From Halobacteriales archaeon YIM A00013 (GTDB lineage Archaea > Halobacteriota > Halobacteria > Halobacteriales > Haloarculaceae), in the NCBI GenBank assembly GCA_025041195.1, contig JAKCFM010000001.1:248001-312000 (forward strand): DNA of 64,000 nucleotides, in the 5' to 3' direction. The position numbers were made by a program, and so were the translations under genes. This document shows, piece after piece, positions 53,131-62,027 of this stretch (the first letter of the stretch is position 1; every line of letters starts with the position of its first letter). The notes below the pieces were generated by a model that saw nothing but the letters and a program-made list of their open reading frames with translations, was not told the origin of the DNA and searched no databases.

Positions 53131-54750
53131 ATGGCCGTTCAACAGCGTTTGTCTGAAGCGATTGTTTCTCTCGACGGTGTGATTGGTCGCGAGGAGCATC
53201 TAAATGCTCCAGCGATCGTCGTTCGACCGGATTCCCTTCAGTCGGTGCTTGAACAGCTGCGTTCGCAGTACGATCACTGTGCTTGCGTGACGGCACAGGA
53301 GTATGTCGACCGCTTTGAGACGATCTATCACCTCCGGCGCTACGATGAACCGACGACGGAGCTTTCGGTCGTTGTCCCAACGACGGTCGATGGTCCGCAC
53401 AGCCAGAGCGCGTCAGCCGTGTATCCAACTGCAGCGTGGCACGAACGCGAGGCCTACGACCTCCTCGGGATCGAATACGACGGCCATCCTGATCTGCGCC
53501 GAATCCTCCTCCCAGAAACGTGGGTTGGCCATCCGTTGCGATCGAGCTACGATCAGGAACAGCCACAGATCGTCTCACTCTCAGAACACGAGAACCCCCT
53601 GGAGGACGATCGTGCGCTGGAATCGGACACGATGGTGATCAACGTCGGCCCGCATCATCCAGCAACCCACGGCGTTCTCCACTTGCTCGTAACGCTTGAT
53701 GGTGAACAGGTCATGCGTGTCGACCCACAGCTCGGCTACATCCATCGCTGTGAAGAGCAAATGTGTCAGTCCGGGACGTATCGCCACCAGATCATGCCGT
53801 ATCCGGACCGCTGGGACTGGGGTGGTGGCGGACTCCTGAACGAATGGGCGTACGCGCGTGTGGCTGAGGAGCTTGCGGACCTCTCCGTTCCAGAGTACGC
53901 CCAGGTGATCCGGACGATGAGCGCGGAATGCTCACGGATGTTGTCGCATTTTCTTGCCATCGGGACGTACGCGCTCGACGTGGTCGGTGAGTTCACCGCA
54001 GTGTTCATGTATGCAATCCGGGATCGAGAGCAGATCCAGACGCTTCTCGAAGCGCTCACCGGACAGCGATTGATGTTCAATTACTTTCGGCTTGGCGGCG
54101 TAGCGTGGGATCTCCCCGAGCCGAGAGACGAATTTTTTGAGCAAGTTCGAACGTTTCTTGGGACGCTCCCGGAAAAAATCGAGGAGTATGACGATTTGCT
54201 GGCGCACAATGAGATCTACCAGCGTCGCTGTGTCGACACCGGCGTACTCGACGAATCGACGGCGACGGCGTTTGGCTGTACGGGACCGGTCGCCAGGGGT
54301 TCTGGAATCGACTACGATCTCCGGCGTGATGATCCGTACGGCTACTACGAGAATCTCGACTGGGACGTGGTGACGGCGAGTACCGGGGACAACTTCGCGC
54401 GCGTGCTCGTCCGGCTTCGAGAGATCGAACAGAGCGCACGGATCGTTGAGCAGTGTGTCGAGCTGCTCGAATCGTGGCCTGCAGCCGATCGAACGATCCA
54501 GTCGAACGTTCCCCGAACGATCAAACCCCCCACCGATGCCGAGTGTTACCGCGCTGTGGAGGCTGCCAAAGGAGAGCTCGGCATTTACATCCGCAGCGAC
54601 GGGACTGACACGCCGGCGCGGTTCAAAATTCGGGGGCCGTCGTTCAGTCACCTCCAGGCGCTCGATTCGATGGCCACTGGCGAGTATGTCGCCGATTTGA
54701 TCGCCACGCTCGGAAGTCTCGATACGATCATGGGCGAAGTCGATCGCTGA
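53131..54750 (+). CDS. Orphan NADH-quinone-oxidoreductase-type NuoCD fusion
   Basis: A 539-residue fusion of the 30-kDa (C) and 49-kDa (D) subunits of complex I. The C part (1-150) has AAWHEREAYDLLGI (101-114); the D part starts with VINVGPHHPATHG (169-181), then IHRCEEQMCQSGTYRHQIMP. The position of the quinone-contacting tyrosine (RxDY in relatives) reads RWDW at 227-230 with one extra residue in the next loop. No other nuo genes are near, unlike the usual nuoABCDHIJKLMN cluster. It may be a paralogue for another hydrogenase- or Mrp-like complex. Start ATG at 53131. Confidence 0.88.
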   Translation: MAVQQRLSEAIVSLDGVIGREEHLNAPAIVVRPDSLQSVLEQLRSQYDHCACVTAQEYVDRFETIYHLRRYDEPTTELSVVVPTTVDGPHSQSASAVYPTAAWHEREAYDLLGIEYDGHPDLRRILLPETWVGHPLRSSYDQEQPQIVSLSEHENPLEDDRALESDTMVINVGPHHPATHGVLHLLVTLDGEQVMRVDPQLGYIHRCEEQMCQSGTYRHQIMPYPDRWDWGGGGLLNEWAYARVAEELADLSVPEYAQVIRTMSAECSRMLSHFLAIGTYALDVVGEFTAVFMYAIRDREQIQTLLEALTGQRLMFNYFRLGGVAWDLPEPRDEFFEQVRTFLGTLPEKIEEYDDLLAHNEIYQRRCVDTGVLDESTATAFGCTGPVARGSGIDYDLRRDDPYGYYENLDWDVVTASTGDNFARVLVRLREIEQSARIVEQCVELLESWPAADRTIQSNVPRTIKPPTDAECYRAVEAAKGELGIYIRSDGTDTPARFKIRGPSFSHLQALDSMATGEYVADLIATLGSLDTIMGEVDR

Positions 54751-55166
54751 ACGATTAGCGTTCGGAGTCTGGGATGAGTGGCTCCTGGTACATCGATACG
54801 ATTGACGAACTGACACATGCCTCCCTCGCTCTGGCAGATACAATTGTGCTCCGGAGTTAGTGATCAGACTATAATAGTCTCAACTATAATCGTCCGAACT
54901 ATAATACTCTGATTCCTCCTACGGTGAGTCACTCCTCTATTGGGTTTCCAATAGACAGAGCTGAATATCCCGTCAGTCGTCGTGAGAGTGGGTTTCGCTC
55001 ACCAGCTGTTCAAGCCAGCAGAGGATCTGTATACGCCGTTGCCGCGCGTTCTATAGACGCCTGCAGCGTCTCACATCGTGAATCCTTACGGAGCCAGCAT
55101 CGGTGAGTCGAGTATGTTCCCGTAACCCGGGCCAGAACTGCGTTCACCGTCTCTGAAAGGATACAA
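54751..55166. other. Convergent intergenic region with regularly spaced repeats
   Basis: About 415 bases with no credible gene. It holds ACTATAAT three times at 54868, 54883 and 54898 (15-base spacing), and the palindrome GACTATAATAGTC at 54867-54879. A GACGC-CTGCA-GCGTC hairpin lies near 55057-55071. Short plus-strand frames here lack protein character. Confidence 0.6.
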
Positions 55167-55721
55167 TCAATCACTGAGAAATTCGAGTTCGGAGACGGGC
55201 ACGAACGGTTCTGGATCGTCAGTCTGGGTGCGTATCGTCCGTTGCCAGTGCCCAACGTCGTGCCACGTCCCGTGTTTGTAGCCCACATTTTCGAACGCGG
55301 CCACGCGTTCGAACTCCATTCGTTCGTGAAACGCGACGCTCTCTGGATTGGGGAGTGCGATGATCGCAATGGTCGAGCAAATACCTTGGCGTTCGAGGAC
55401 GGAAAACAGCGCCTCGTAGAGCTGCTGGGCGATCCCCTGGCGCTGTGCTGATGGGCTCACGTAGACCGACACCGTCGCGGTCCACTGGTACGCTGTCCGT
55501 TCGTGGAACGAACTGGCGTAGGCGTATCCGAGGACCTCTCCGTCGAGCTCACAGACGAGCCAGGGATAGCGCTCAGTCGTTCGCTTGATTCGCCCTTCCA
55601 TCTCGGTTACGTCGGGTGGCGTCGTCTCGAAGGTGACGTGTGAGGATTCGACGAACGGTGCGTAGATGGCTGCGATTGCGGGTGCGTCCGCGGCAGTAGC
55701 CTGCCGAACGAGCCGGGTCAT
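55167..55721 (-). CDS. GNAT N-acetyltransferase
   Basis: A 184-residue acetyltransferase of the phosphinothricin/YncA type. MTRLVRQATAADAPAIAAIY starts the fold, TVSVYVSPSAQRQGIAQQLY (about 88-107) is the CoA-binding motif A with QxxGxA, and VGYKHGTWHDVGHWQR (about 150-165) is the family end that faces the acceptor amine. The start at 55721 is chosen because upstream frame (to 55853) is not family-like. Acceptor unknown. Confidence 0.9.
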   Translation of the reverse strand: MTRLVRQATAADAPAIAAIYAPFVESSHVTFETTPPDVTEMEGRIKRTTERYPWLVCELDGEVLGYAYASSFHERTAYQWTATVSVYVSPSAQRQGIAQQLYEALFSVLERQGICSTIAIIALPNPESVAFHERMEFERVAAFENVGYKHGTWHDVGHWQRTIRTQTDDPEPFVPVSELEFLSD

Positions 55722-56031
55722 AGGAGAGTTCACGAGCGGAACCCTTTGGCGACTCCGATCCGAGCAGTCCCGTCGATATAGCGTGTCACCTGCTTTCGTC
55801 CCACGTGCCAACGAGACCTCACCGAAAATATTCCTCACACAGGAATGACCCATTGGCGCTGAAGATGCACGAACGACGATCTATTCGCGTATGGATAGAT
55901 TACTGTTATGGGTGGAGGTCTGAATACAACCCATTCTATTCGAGTTCGTTGGATGGTTGTTTCGAGTAGATTGCCGGCGTTGTGCATGCCGGGAACAGAT
56001 TCAAATACTCGTGCGCTCTGTGCATAGTCCA
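55722..56031. other. Divergent promoter region between the GNAT and Cmi4 genes
   Basis: 310 bases with no gene that I can support. I saw AT-rich, TATA-like patches around 55890-55930 but no strong palindrome or repeat. Confidence 0.5.
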
Positions 56032-56628
56032 ATGAATGAAAAAACCGCTGAGCTCCGCGATATCTTCATGGAGGTCACCGATGATGACACCATCACCGAA
56101 ACCCAGGAGGAAACGCGGGGATCGCTCGCCGAGGACGAACAAGAGATCGCAGAAAAACTTCGTGGAGCGATCGAGCGCATGCGCGATGATCTCCCATTCG
56201 ATACAGACCTGTCTATCGATGAGTACGAATCGGTTGTTCGAGGGTTCTACGACGACACTGGCGACACGGCAATCGCCGATCGGCTGGCGATCGACCAGGA
56301 GACCGTTCTCGAAGCCCGCCATGATCTGCACCTCGTTCGCGACGCAGAACTTGCGGTGGAGTTTGATGACGAACAGTTCCGTGACCTGTACACCGCCGAT
56401 GAATCCATTGCGGAGATAGCGTCTGCAGTTGAAATCGACGACGAGACGGCACGTGAGTTCCGTGCGGTGCTCGAAACGCAGATGTCGAGCCGGCGGGTGA
56501 ACGGCCGGTACACCGACGAGTTCGAAGAACTGCTCACCGATGCTGACCTCGAAGAACGGACCGATGATGTCACCGAAACTGGCCTCGATGAAGCCACCGA
56601 GGGGATGGAGACGAACGTTTCGATGTGA
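56032..56628 (+). CDS. Conditioned-medium-induced protein 4 (Cmi4) family
   Basis: A 198-residue acidic soluble protein. Residues 1-60 are helical; 62-125 has a DFDTDLSIDEYESVVRGFY-like start and then TGDTAIADRLAIDQETVLEA, resembling an HTH; ADESIAEIASAVEIDDETAR (about 125-145) repeats the same plan. It may therefore have two degenerate helix-turn-helix units. The Cmi4 family is named for induction in conditioned medium, pointing to growth-phase control. Start at 56032 (MNEKTAEL); the earlier frame is not similar. The acidic C-terminus is usual in halophiles. Confidence 0.75.
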   Translation: MNEKTAELRDIFMEVTDDDTITETQEETRGSLAEDEQEIAEKLRGAIERMRDDLPFDTDLSIDEYESVVRGFYDDTGDTAIADRLAIDQETVLEARHDLHLVRDAELAVEFDDEQFRDLYTADESIAEIASAVEIDDETAREFRAVLETQMSSRRVNGRYTDEFEELLTDADLEERTDDVTETGLDEATEGMETNVSM

Positions 56629-56637
56629 GAACTCCCG

Positions 56638-57924
56638 TTACTCGTTTTCGAAGGCCTCCTCCAGGCCAAACGTTGTGGCGGTCATCCCATCCACTGATGG
56701 GAGCCGACGGAGTGGCGTTCTGAGTGCGTAGTAGCACCCACTGAATCCGTAGCCACAGCCGGCGAGCGCCATCGTGAGCTCTGGACCGAGCGTTGCCCCA
56801 ATGATGCCACCCAGAAGCGAGCCGAGTGGAAGCGTTGCGCCGGTTGCCGCGCCTTTCGTTGCGCTGATTCGTCCGAGCAAACGCGTGGGAAACACCGACT
56901 GATTCATCGTCGCAACCAGCACGCCGGTGAGTCCCGCCGGAATCCAGGCGAGCCCAAACAGGGTGACGGCGAGTTCGGGCGTCCCGGCGAACACTGAACC
57001 GACCCACAGACAGGCAGCGACGAGATTCGTGCTAGAAAGCAGTCGGCCAAAGCCGACGCCGGTGAACCAGGATCCAGCCAGCGAGCCAACCATTCGACCA
57101 ATGCCGAGCGCTCCGAGCAACAGGCCATACACCGCTGGCCCGTACTTGCTGGCTGCGAATGCCGGCAACACGGCAAGCGCCACGCCTGTCGCAAAGTTGA
57201 AGACTGCCGTGCAACCGATCATCTCCACGAACAGCGTCCCGCGGAGGATCGACACTCCATCCCGAAGCCCTTCGACGTAGCCAGAAATTCCCTCGTCAGC
57301 AGTCGATGAACCGGCAGATGGGATGACCATGCCGGCGAACAACGCCGACGCTACGGCAAACGAGAGCGAATCGACCACGAACAGTGTTGTGGTTCCGACG
57401 AGCGCAATGAACAGCCCGCCGGCCGCCTCGAACGCCATATCCAGTCCCAACGTCACGGTAGCAAGGGCAGAATTCCCCGCTGAGAGCTGCTCTTTGCGAA
57501 CGATTCGGGGAAGCATCGAATCCACGACCGGCTCACAGACAGTCGTCAACAGCGCGAGCACCGGAATCACACAGAACAACAGCTCGATCGACCGACTGTT
57601 GAACAGTGCTGCGATCGGTATAATGAGCACGACGAGCCCCTGAAGCAACTGTGCGCCCACCAGCAATCGCTTCGTTCGCCAGCGATCAACCAGTGGCCCA
57701 GCAAACAACTGCAACAACCACGGTGAGAGCAACATCGCGTTGGCGATCCCCGTCAAGACGGTCGAATTTGCCTCGGTCTGAATCACCCAGAGAATCGCGA
57801 CCGTGTAGAGACTATCCCCTGCGTTGGTGACGAGCTGTCCGGAGAGAAACCGGACGAACGTCCGGTTGTGCCACAGCGACCTCTCACTGGGTGTTGTGGG
57901 GGTGGAGGAGTCGGTTTCGGTCAT
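56638..57924 (-). CDS. MFS transporter (EntS/bacilysin-exporter-like)
   Basis: A 428-residue major facilitator with about 12 membrane segments, starting after a Ser/Thr-rich N-terminus (MTETDSSTPTTP). The loop 2-3 motif is GPLVDRWRTKRLLV (about 62-75) and the loop 8-9 motif is visible as LGRISATKGAATG. Family members export siderophores, macrolides or peptides; the substrate here is unknown. The start at 57924 is one of two possible; a GTG/ATG five codons upstream (57936) is alternative. Divergent from the Cas4-like gene. Confidence 0.88.
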   Translation of the reverse strand: MTETDSSTPTTPSERSLWHNRTFVRFLSGQLVTNAGDSLYTVAILWVIQTEANSTVLTGIANAMLLSPWLLQLFAGPLVDRWRTKRLLVGAQLLQGLVVLIIPIAALFNSRSIELLFCVIPVLALLTTVCEPVVDSMLPRIVRKEQLSAGNSALATVTLGLDMAFEAAGGLFIALVGTTTLFVVDSLSFAVASALFAGMVIPSAGSSTADEGISGYVEGLRDGVSILRGTLFVEMIGCTAVFNFATGVALAVLPAFAASKYGPAVYGLLLGALGIGRMVGSLAGSWFTGVGFGRLLSSTNLVAACLWVGSVFAGTPELAVTLFGLAWIPAGLTGVLVATMNQSVFPTRLLGRISATKGAATGATLPLGSLLGGIIGATLGPELTMALAGCGYGFSGCYYALRTPLRRLPSVDGMTATTFGLEEAFENE

Positions 57925-58274
57925 CGACACCACCACCGTGCAGATGTCGGGTGAAGCGGTCGATCAACTGGTCGGTACGATGAACGGCAACTCTGGTGGC
58001 CTGTATGGCCATACCACTGTGTTTTCATTTGCGTGATTGGCGACAAAAATGCGAACTACGGCCAGCCGTAGCGAATCGATCCGATAGCTGTGGCTATCGG
58101 ACCGCAATTTTCGCCGTGATCACCAGCGGAATGAATAGCTGGCGACCGACACGCAGTGGAGACACGACTCGGTCTGTCGGGGCTTATGGCTGATCCGGCA
58201 AATATCTGCTGCCCGTGTGATACATCTTGGCATGAGGAGGGAATTCAAATACCAGGAGGTGAGCACCGTGTCAC
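57925..58274. other. Divergent intergenic region with a perfect hairpin
   Basis: 350 bases with no gene. It contains TCCGATAGC-TGTG-GCTATCGGA at 58080-58101, a perfect 9-base inverted repeat with a 4-base loop, near the middle between the MFS and Cas4-like genes. It could be an operator or an RNA hairpin. Confidence 0.55.
58080..58101. repeat. Perfect 9-base inverted repeat (possible operator)
   Basis: Arms 58080-58088 and 58093-58101 with loop TGTG. It is followed by CCGCAATTTTCGCC with only a short T-run, so it is not a convincing terminator. Confidence 0.5.
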
Positions 58275-58922
58275 GTGATCGCGTTCACGGAACTCGCACT
58301 GGCGACGTACTGTCCGCGAAAACTCTACTACCGCCGTAAAAACGACGACTTCGAGGCGCCAGACCAGCCGGGATTCGAGCTCGCGTTTCGGTATCCGTCG
58401 CTGCTGGACGCAGCAACCGATCTCACCGACGAACCGATCGCCATTTCGCCCGCCTCATTTCGTAAGAACCTTCGGCGAACACGCCGGCGTGTCGATCGAT
58501 TTGACGAGCTGTGTTCACCCGCTCGCCGGTCGGTCTATCTCGCCGGTCGGGACGCTCACGGCGTGGCTCACAAGCTACTGGCCGATCCTCCAGCGCCGTC
58601 GATCGTTTCGGTCGGGACGCCACCGTCGACGGGTGTCTGGGAACCACACGCCGTCAGGGCCGTTGCAGCGACGAAGGCACTCGCTTACGAGCGAGAAACG
58701 AAGATCGAAACGGCGTACGTCGAGTATGCGACCCACGGACTGATCCGAGAGCTGGAGATCACCGGCAGGCGACGAGCGCAGTACCGACGGGCAGTCCGGA
58801 CAGTCGAAACGCTGGGTGATCCACCGCCACGGCTCCAACAGCGGACGAAATGCCGCTCGTGTGCGTATCGCGAGTCCTGTGGCGTTAGAACGGAGTCACT
58901 GTTCACCCGACTGTTCGGTTAG
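58275..58922 (+). CDS. Cas4-like protein with apparently lost nuclease residues
   Basis: A 215-residue protein of the Cas4/Dna2 (PD-(D/E)xK, Fe-S) type. ELALATYCPRKLYYRRK places the N-terminal cysteine at C13; KCRSCAYRESCG gives C193, C196 and C202, the C-x2-C-x5-C of the Fe-S cluster. By eye the GxxD of the nuclease core aligns with GVAHK and the ExK with IVSVGT, so Asp, Glu and Lys seem replaced. The start is a GTG at 58275. No cas genes or CRISPR repeats are nearby. If inactive, it would bind DNA without cutting. Confidence 0.75.
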   Translation: MIAFTELALATYCPRKLYYRRKNDDFEAPDQPGFELAFRYPSLLDAATDLTDEPIAISPASFRKNLRRTRRRVDRFDELCSPARRSVYLAGRDAHGVAHKLLADPPAPSIVSVGTPPSTGVWEPHAVRAVAATKALAYERETKIETAYVEYATHGLIRELEITGRRRAQYRRAVRTVETLGDPPPRLQQRTKCRSCAYRESCGVRTESLFTRLFG

Positions 58923-59492
58923 CCAGGCGTCGATCGAATCGGCGAGCGCACCACGTCGATGGATCGTTCCGGTTGCGGGATCGACGACCGTGCTTTCAGT
59001 TCCCGGTAGCTGACCGTTATCGACCACACAGTCGACGGCCTCACGAAACGTTGGATCAATCTCCGCGACCGTTCGAGCGCTTCCCGCGCCGCTCAGATTC
59101 GCACTCGTCGCGGTAAGCGGTCCCACTTCGTCGAGGAGTTCGAGCGCGAGCGGGTGATCGGGGATCCGTATCCCAACCCGATCCGCACCGGCAACGAGCG
59201 TATCGGGAACGATCGAGCGCCGTCTGAGGAGAACGGTCACCGGTCCCGGGAGAAACCGCTCCATGAACGCCCGTTCGCGGTCGCTCACAACCGTATACTC
59301 CGTGGCAGCCGCCACTGATGGGACCGCCATCGAAATTGGCTTTGCACGCTCGCGTTGTTTCAAGGAGAACACCCGTTCGACCGCATCGGGGTTCAGTGCA
59401 TCCGCACCAACGCCGTAGACGGTTTCTGTCGGATAAACCACACAGGCGCGCGCGTTGGAAATGAGCGCATCAATTGCAGCCGCCAGAGTCAT
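58896..59492 (-). CDS. Threonylcarbamoyl-AMP synthase (Sua5/YrdC)
   Basis: Makes threonylcarbamoyl-AMP for the t6A modification of tRNA. The 198-residue protein has YPTETVYGVGADAL (about 21-34), the substrate-binding KQRERAKPISMAV (about 47-59), and the C-terminal PLTATSANLSGAGSARTV (about 125-142). The length fits a YrdC-only form with no extra Sua5 C-terminal domain. It overlaps the gene upstream by four bases and the Cas4-like gene (convergent) by 27 bases. Confidence 0.92.
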   Translation of the reverse strand: MTLAAAIDALISNARACVVYPTETVYGVGADALNPDAVERVFSLKQRERAKPISMAVPSVAAATEYTVVSDRERAFMERFLPGPVTVLLRRRSIVPDTLVAGADRVGIRIPDHPLALELLDEVGPLTATSANLSGAGSARTVAEIDPTFREAVDCVVDNGQLPGTESTVVDPATGTIHRRGALADSIDAWLTEQSGEQ

Positions 59493-60001
59493 AGTGCAGC
59501 GATGGCGTCCGCAATGGCGTCGTACTCAGGGAACTCTGGCCATTCCGAGGCGACCCAGTCGTACAGAACCGACCCGTCAGTGTCGATCAGAAAGACCGCC
59601 GGCCGTGGCTCGCTGATCCCCGCCATCCCGTCGAGATCATTGACGATGTCGAACTGCTCAGCAACGCCGTTGGCTGGATCAGAGAAGAGAGCTGCGTCGA
59701 TTTCGGTGGATCGAAGGAGCTCCGCGTGCGCATACGGCGTCGAGATCGAACAGCCGACGAGCTTGATCCCAGCATGGGAGTCAATCCCCCGAGACGCGAG
59801 CGTATCATACATGTACGTCGACGGAAAGGCACCGTCCATCGGATGGAAAACGAGCAAGACGGGCGAATCCGCATAGATCTCAGCCAGCGAGCGATCCTCC
59901 CAGAACTCCTCCGTGACGAGCGGTCGCGTGAACGATGGCACCGTCTCGCCAACGGTCGGATGATCTGTGTCACCGAGTGTCACGACGTCAAACTCCGTCA
60001 T
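59489..60001 (-). CDS. Peroxiredoxin-like redoxin without the peroxidatic cysteine
   Basis: A 170-residue thioredoxin-fold protein of the AhpC/TSA type: LVFHPMDGAFPSTYMYDT (50-67) is the active-loop region, and NDLDGMAGISEPRPAVFLID is the later strand. The peroxidatic cysteine expected after FTxx is a serine at S61 (S-T instead of C-T); the only other candidate, C84, is at a different place. It is probably not a standard peroxidase. It overlaps both neighbours by four bases, forming a coupled three-gene set. Confidence 0.82.
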   Translation of the reverse strand: MTEFDVVTLGDTDHPTVGETVPSFTRPLVTEEFWEDRSLAEIYADSPVLLVFHPMDGAFPSTYMYDTLASRGIDSHAGIKLVGCSISTPYAHAELLRSTEIDAALFSDPANGVAEQFDIVNDLDGMAGISEPRPAVFLIDTDGSVLYDWVASEWPEFPEYDAIADAIAAL

Positions 60002-60258
60002 TGCGACTCACCGTACGTTGCTTCGAGATACTCGACGATGTTCGCACTTTCAGCCATTGTCACACCCGTTCGGTCGTCGACGATCGCTGGTACCGTCCGC
60101 ACGCCACACAAGCGCTTGACGGCCGTTCGCCTGGAGTGTAACGGCTCGACAAACCGCGACTGGTAGGAAAGGCCGAGCCCATCCAGCGTCCTGATGACAC
60201 GCTCACAGAACGGACAGGCCTGCAGCCGATACACAGTGATCGGAGGCTCACTCGACAT
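59998..60258 (-). CDS. Glutaredoxin/GST-N-type thioredoxin-fold protein
   Basis: An 86-residue single-domain protein. YRLQACPFCERVIRTLDGLG (10-29) carries the CPFC redox motif and VRTVPAIVDDRTGVTMAESA (54-73) carries the cis-proline TVP and the GST-N ESxxI end. It is likely a dithiol glutaredoxin; haloarchaea use gamma-glutamylcysteine in place of glutathione. It is the first gene of the Grx-like/redoxin/sua5 set and could reduce the downstream redoxin. Confidence 0.87.
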   Translation of the reverse strand: MSSEPPITVYRLQACPFCERVIRTLDGLGLSYQSRFVEPLHSRRTAVKRLCGVRTVPAIVDDRTGVTMAESANIVEYLEATYGESQ

Positions 60259-60470
60259 TATACCGAACAGTACGGTCGTGATCGCCTAAACAGTGGCGTC
60301 CGACACGGGTGGGATCGCCGCGCTGACTGTGTTGCTGCTGGATTGAACGGTTTGATCAACAGAGTCGGCGACAATCACACAGGAGTCGGGATAAACAGTG
60401 GGGTATCGTCCAGTATTACTACGAGTTGATGGCAACGTTTAATCTCCCAGACCTGTAATGAGGAACGCGA

Positions 60471-61862
60471 ATGGGTTTATCAGCCGCGTATACACTGGTT
60501 TCCGTGACGACGGACGCAACGATCGTCTCGCAACTGGCCCTTGGCGATGGTGTTTCTATTGGTACGGATCTCATCGCAGCTCTCGGAGCGGCCAGTCTTA
60601 TCCTCCTCATCGGTCTTTCGGCATTCTTTTCTTCCTCTGAGATTGCGATGTTCTCAATCGCCTCCCACCGGGTCGAAGCGCTCGCACAAGAGCGCGCGAC
60701 AGGGAAAACGCTCAAAGCACTAAAAGACGACCCACACCGGCTGCTTGTGACGATCCTGGTGGGGAACAATCTCGCCAACATCGCCATGTCGTCGATCGCC
60801 ACCGGCGTACTGGCGATGTACACCGACCAGGGAACGGCCGTTGCAGTGGCCACGTTTGGAATCACCGGGCTCGTCCTGTTGTTTGGCGAGAGCTGGCCGA
60901 AATCCTACGCGATTGAAAATTCGGAGTCGTGGTCGCTCCGGGTGTCACGCCCGCTCAAAGTCGCCGAATATCTGCTGCTGCCGCTCGTGGTGTTGTTCGA
61001 TTTTCTCACCCGACAGATCAACCGGATCACTGGCGGCCAGACGGCGATCGAATCGTCGTACGTCACTCGCCAGGAGATCGTTGACATCATCGAAACCGGC
61101 GAGCGTGAAGGTGTCCTCGATGCCGAAGAGCGGGATATCCTCCAACGAACGCTTCGATTCAACGACACGATCGCGAAAGAGGTGATGACGCCCCGGCTCG
61201 ACATCACGGCGCTCGAATCGAGCGCGAGCATCGATGAGGGAATCGAACGCTGTATCCAGAGCGGCCACGCGAGGCTCCCGGTGTACGATGGCAGCCTCGA
61301 CAACATCGTCGGCGTCGTTCACGTTCGAGATCTCGTTCGTGATCGCACGTACGGCGAGGGGACGGACGTCGACCTCGAAGATCTCACGCAGCCAGTCTTA
61401 CACGTCCCAGAGTCGAAAAACGTCGACGAACTCCTGCGTGAGATGCGCGAAAATCGCATGCACATGGTCGTCGTTATTGACGAGTTCGGCACCACTGAAG
61501 GGCTAATCACCATGGAAGACGCCGTTGAAGAGATCGTCGGCGAAATCCTTGAAGGTGGTGAGGACGAGCCGGTCGAATTCGTCGATGATGAGACAGCCAT
61601 CGTCCGCGGAGAGGTCAACATCGAGATCGTCAACGACGCACTCGATATCGAACTCCCCGAGGGCGAAGAGTTCGAAACGATCGCTGGATTCGTCTTCAAT
61701 CGCGTCGGTAGGCTCGTCGAACCCGGCGAAGCTGTCGAGTATGAGGATGTTACCATCACGATCGAACAGGTTGACAACACGCGCATCATGAAAGCCCGCA
61801 TCGTCAAAACACCCACAGACCCAGCTGTGGAGGCTGACACTCCAAAAACGATAGAATCGTAG
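60471..61862 (+). CDS. CNNM/CorC (hemolysin C)-family membrane protein
   Basis: A 463-residue protein: DUF21 membrane domain (about 30-200, with AALGAASLILLIGLSAFFSS and four helices), then two CBS domains (about 225-345: EVMTPRLDITALESSASIDE and VIDEFGTTEGLITMEDAVEE), and a CorC/HlyC C-terminal domain (about 370-440). Family members transport or regulate Mg2+ and other divalent ions. It begins 212 bases after the redox set and is divergent from it; the start ATG at 60471 gives the membrane domain in full. Confidence 0.92.
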   Translation: MGLSAAYTLVSVTTDATIVSQLALGDGVSIGTDLIAALGAASLILLIGLSAFFSSSEIAMFSIASHRVEALAQERATGKTLKALKDDPHRLLVTILVGNNLANIAMSSIATGVLAMYTDQGTAVAVATFGITGLVLLFGESWPKSYAIENSESWSLRVSRPLKVAEYLLLPLVVLFDFLTRQINRITGGQTAIESSYVTRQEIVDIIETGEREGVLDAEERDILQRTLRFNDTIAKEVMTPRLDITALESSASIDEGIERCIQSGHARLPVYDGSLDNIVGVVHVRDLVRDRTYGEGTDVDLEDLTQPVLHVPESKNVDELLREMRENRMHMVVVIDEFGTTEGLITMEDAVEEIVGEILEGGEDEPVEFVDDETAIVRGEVNIEIVNDALDIELPEGEEFETIAGFVFNRVGRLVEPGEAVEYEDVTITIEQVDNTRIMKARIVKTPTDPAVEADTPKTIES

Positions 61863-62027
61863 CATTAGTTACAGTTTTTCGACGATGGGGATGGCCCGGT
61901 ATCAGCGCCCGGCGACTGTTCAGACTGTCATTCTGTGCCGTTTCTGACGGTGTGGAAGATCGCAGCACCATCGGCGACTAATATGGTCTCGAAATCTTGA
62001 TGGGTCCGGAACTGGTAGCGATGCCCA

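Noticed and set aside
53932-54843. A 303-codon minus-strand frame over nuoCD
   Set aside because: Antisense to the NuoCD motifs; arginine-rich shadow.
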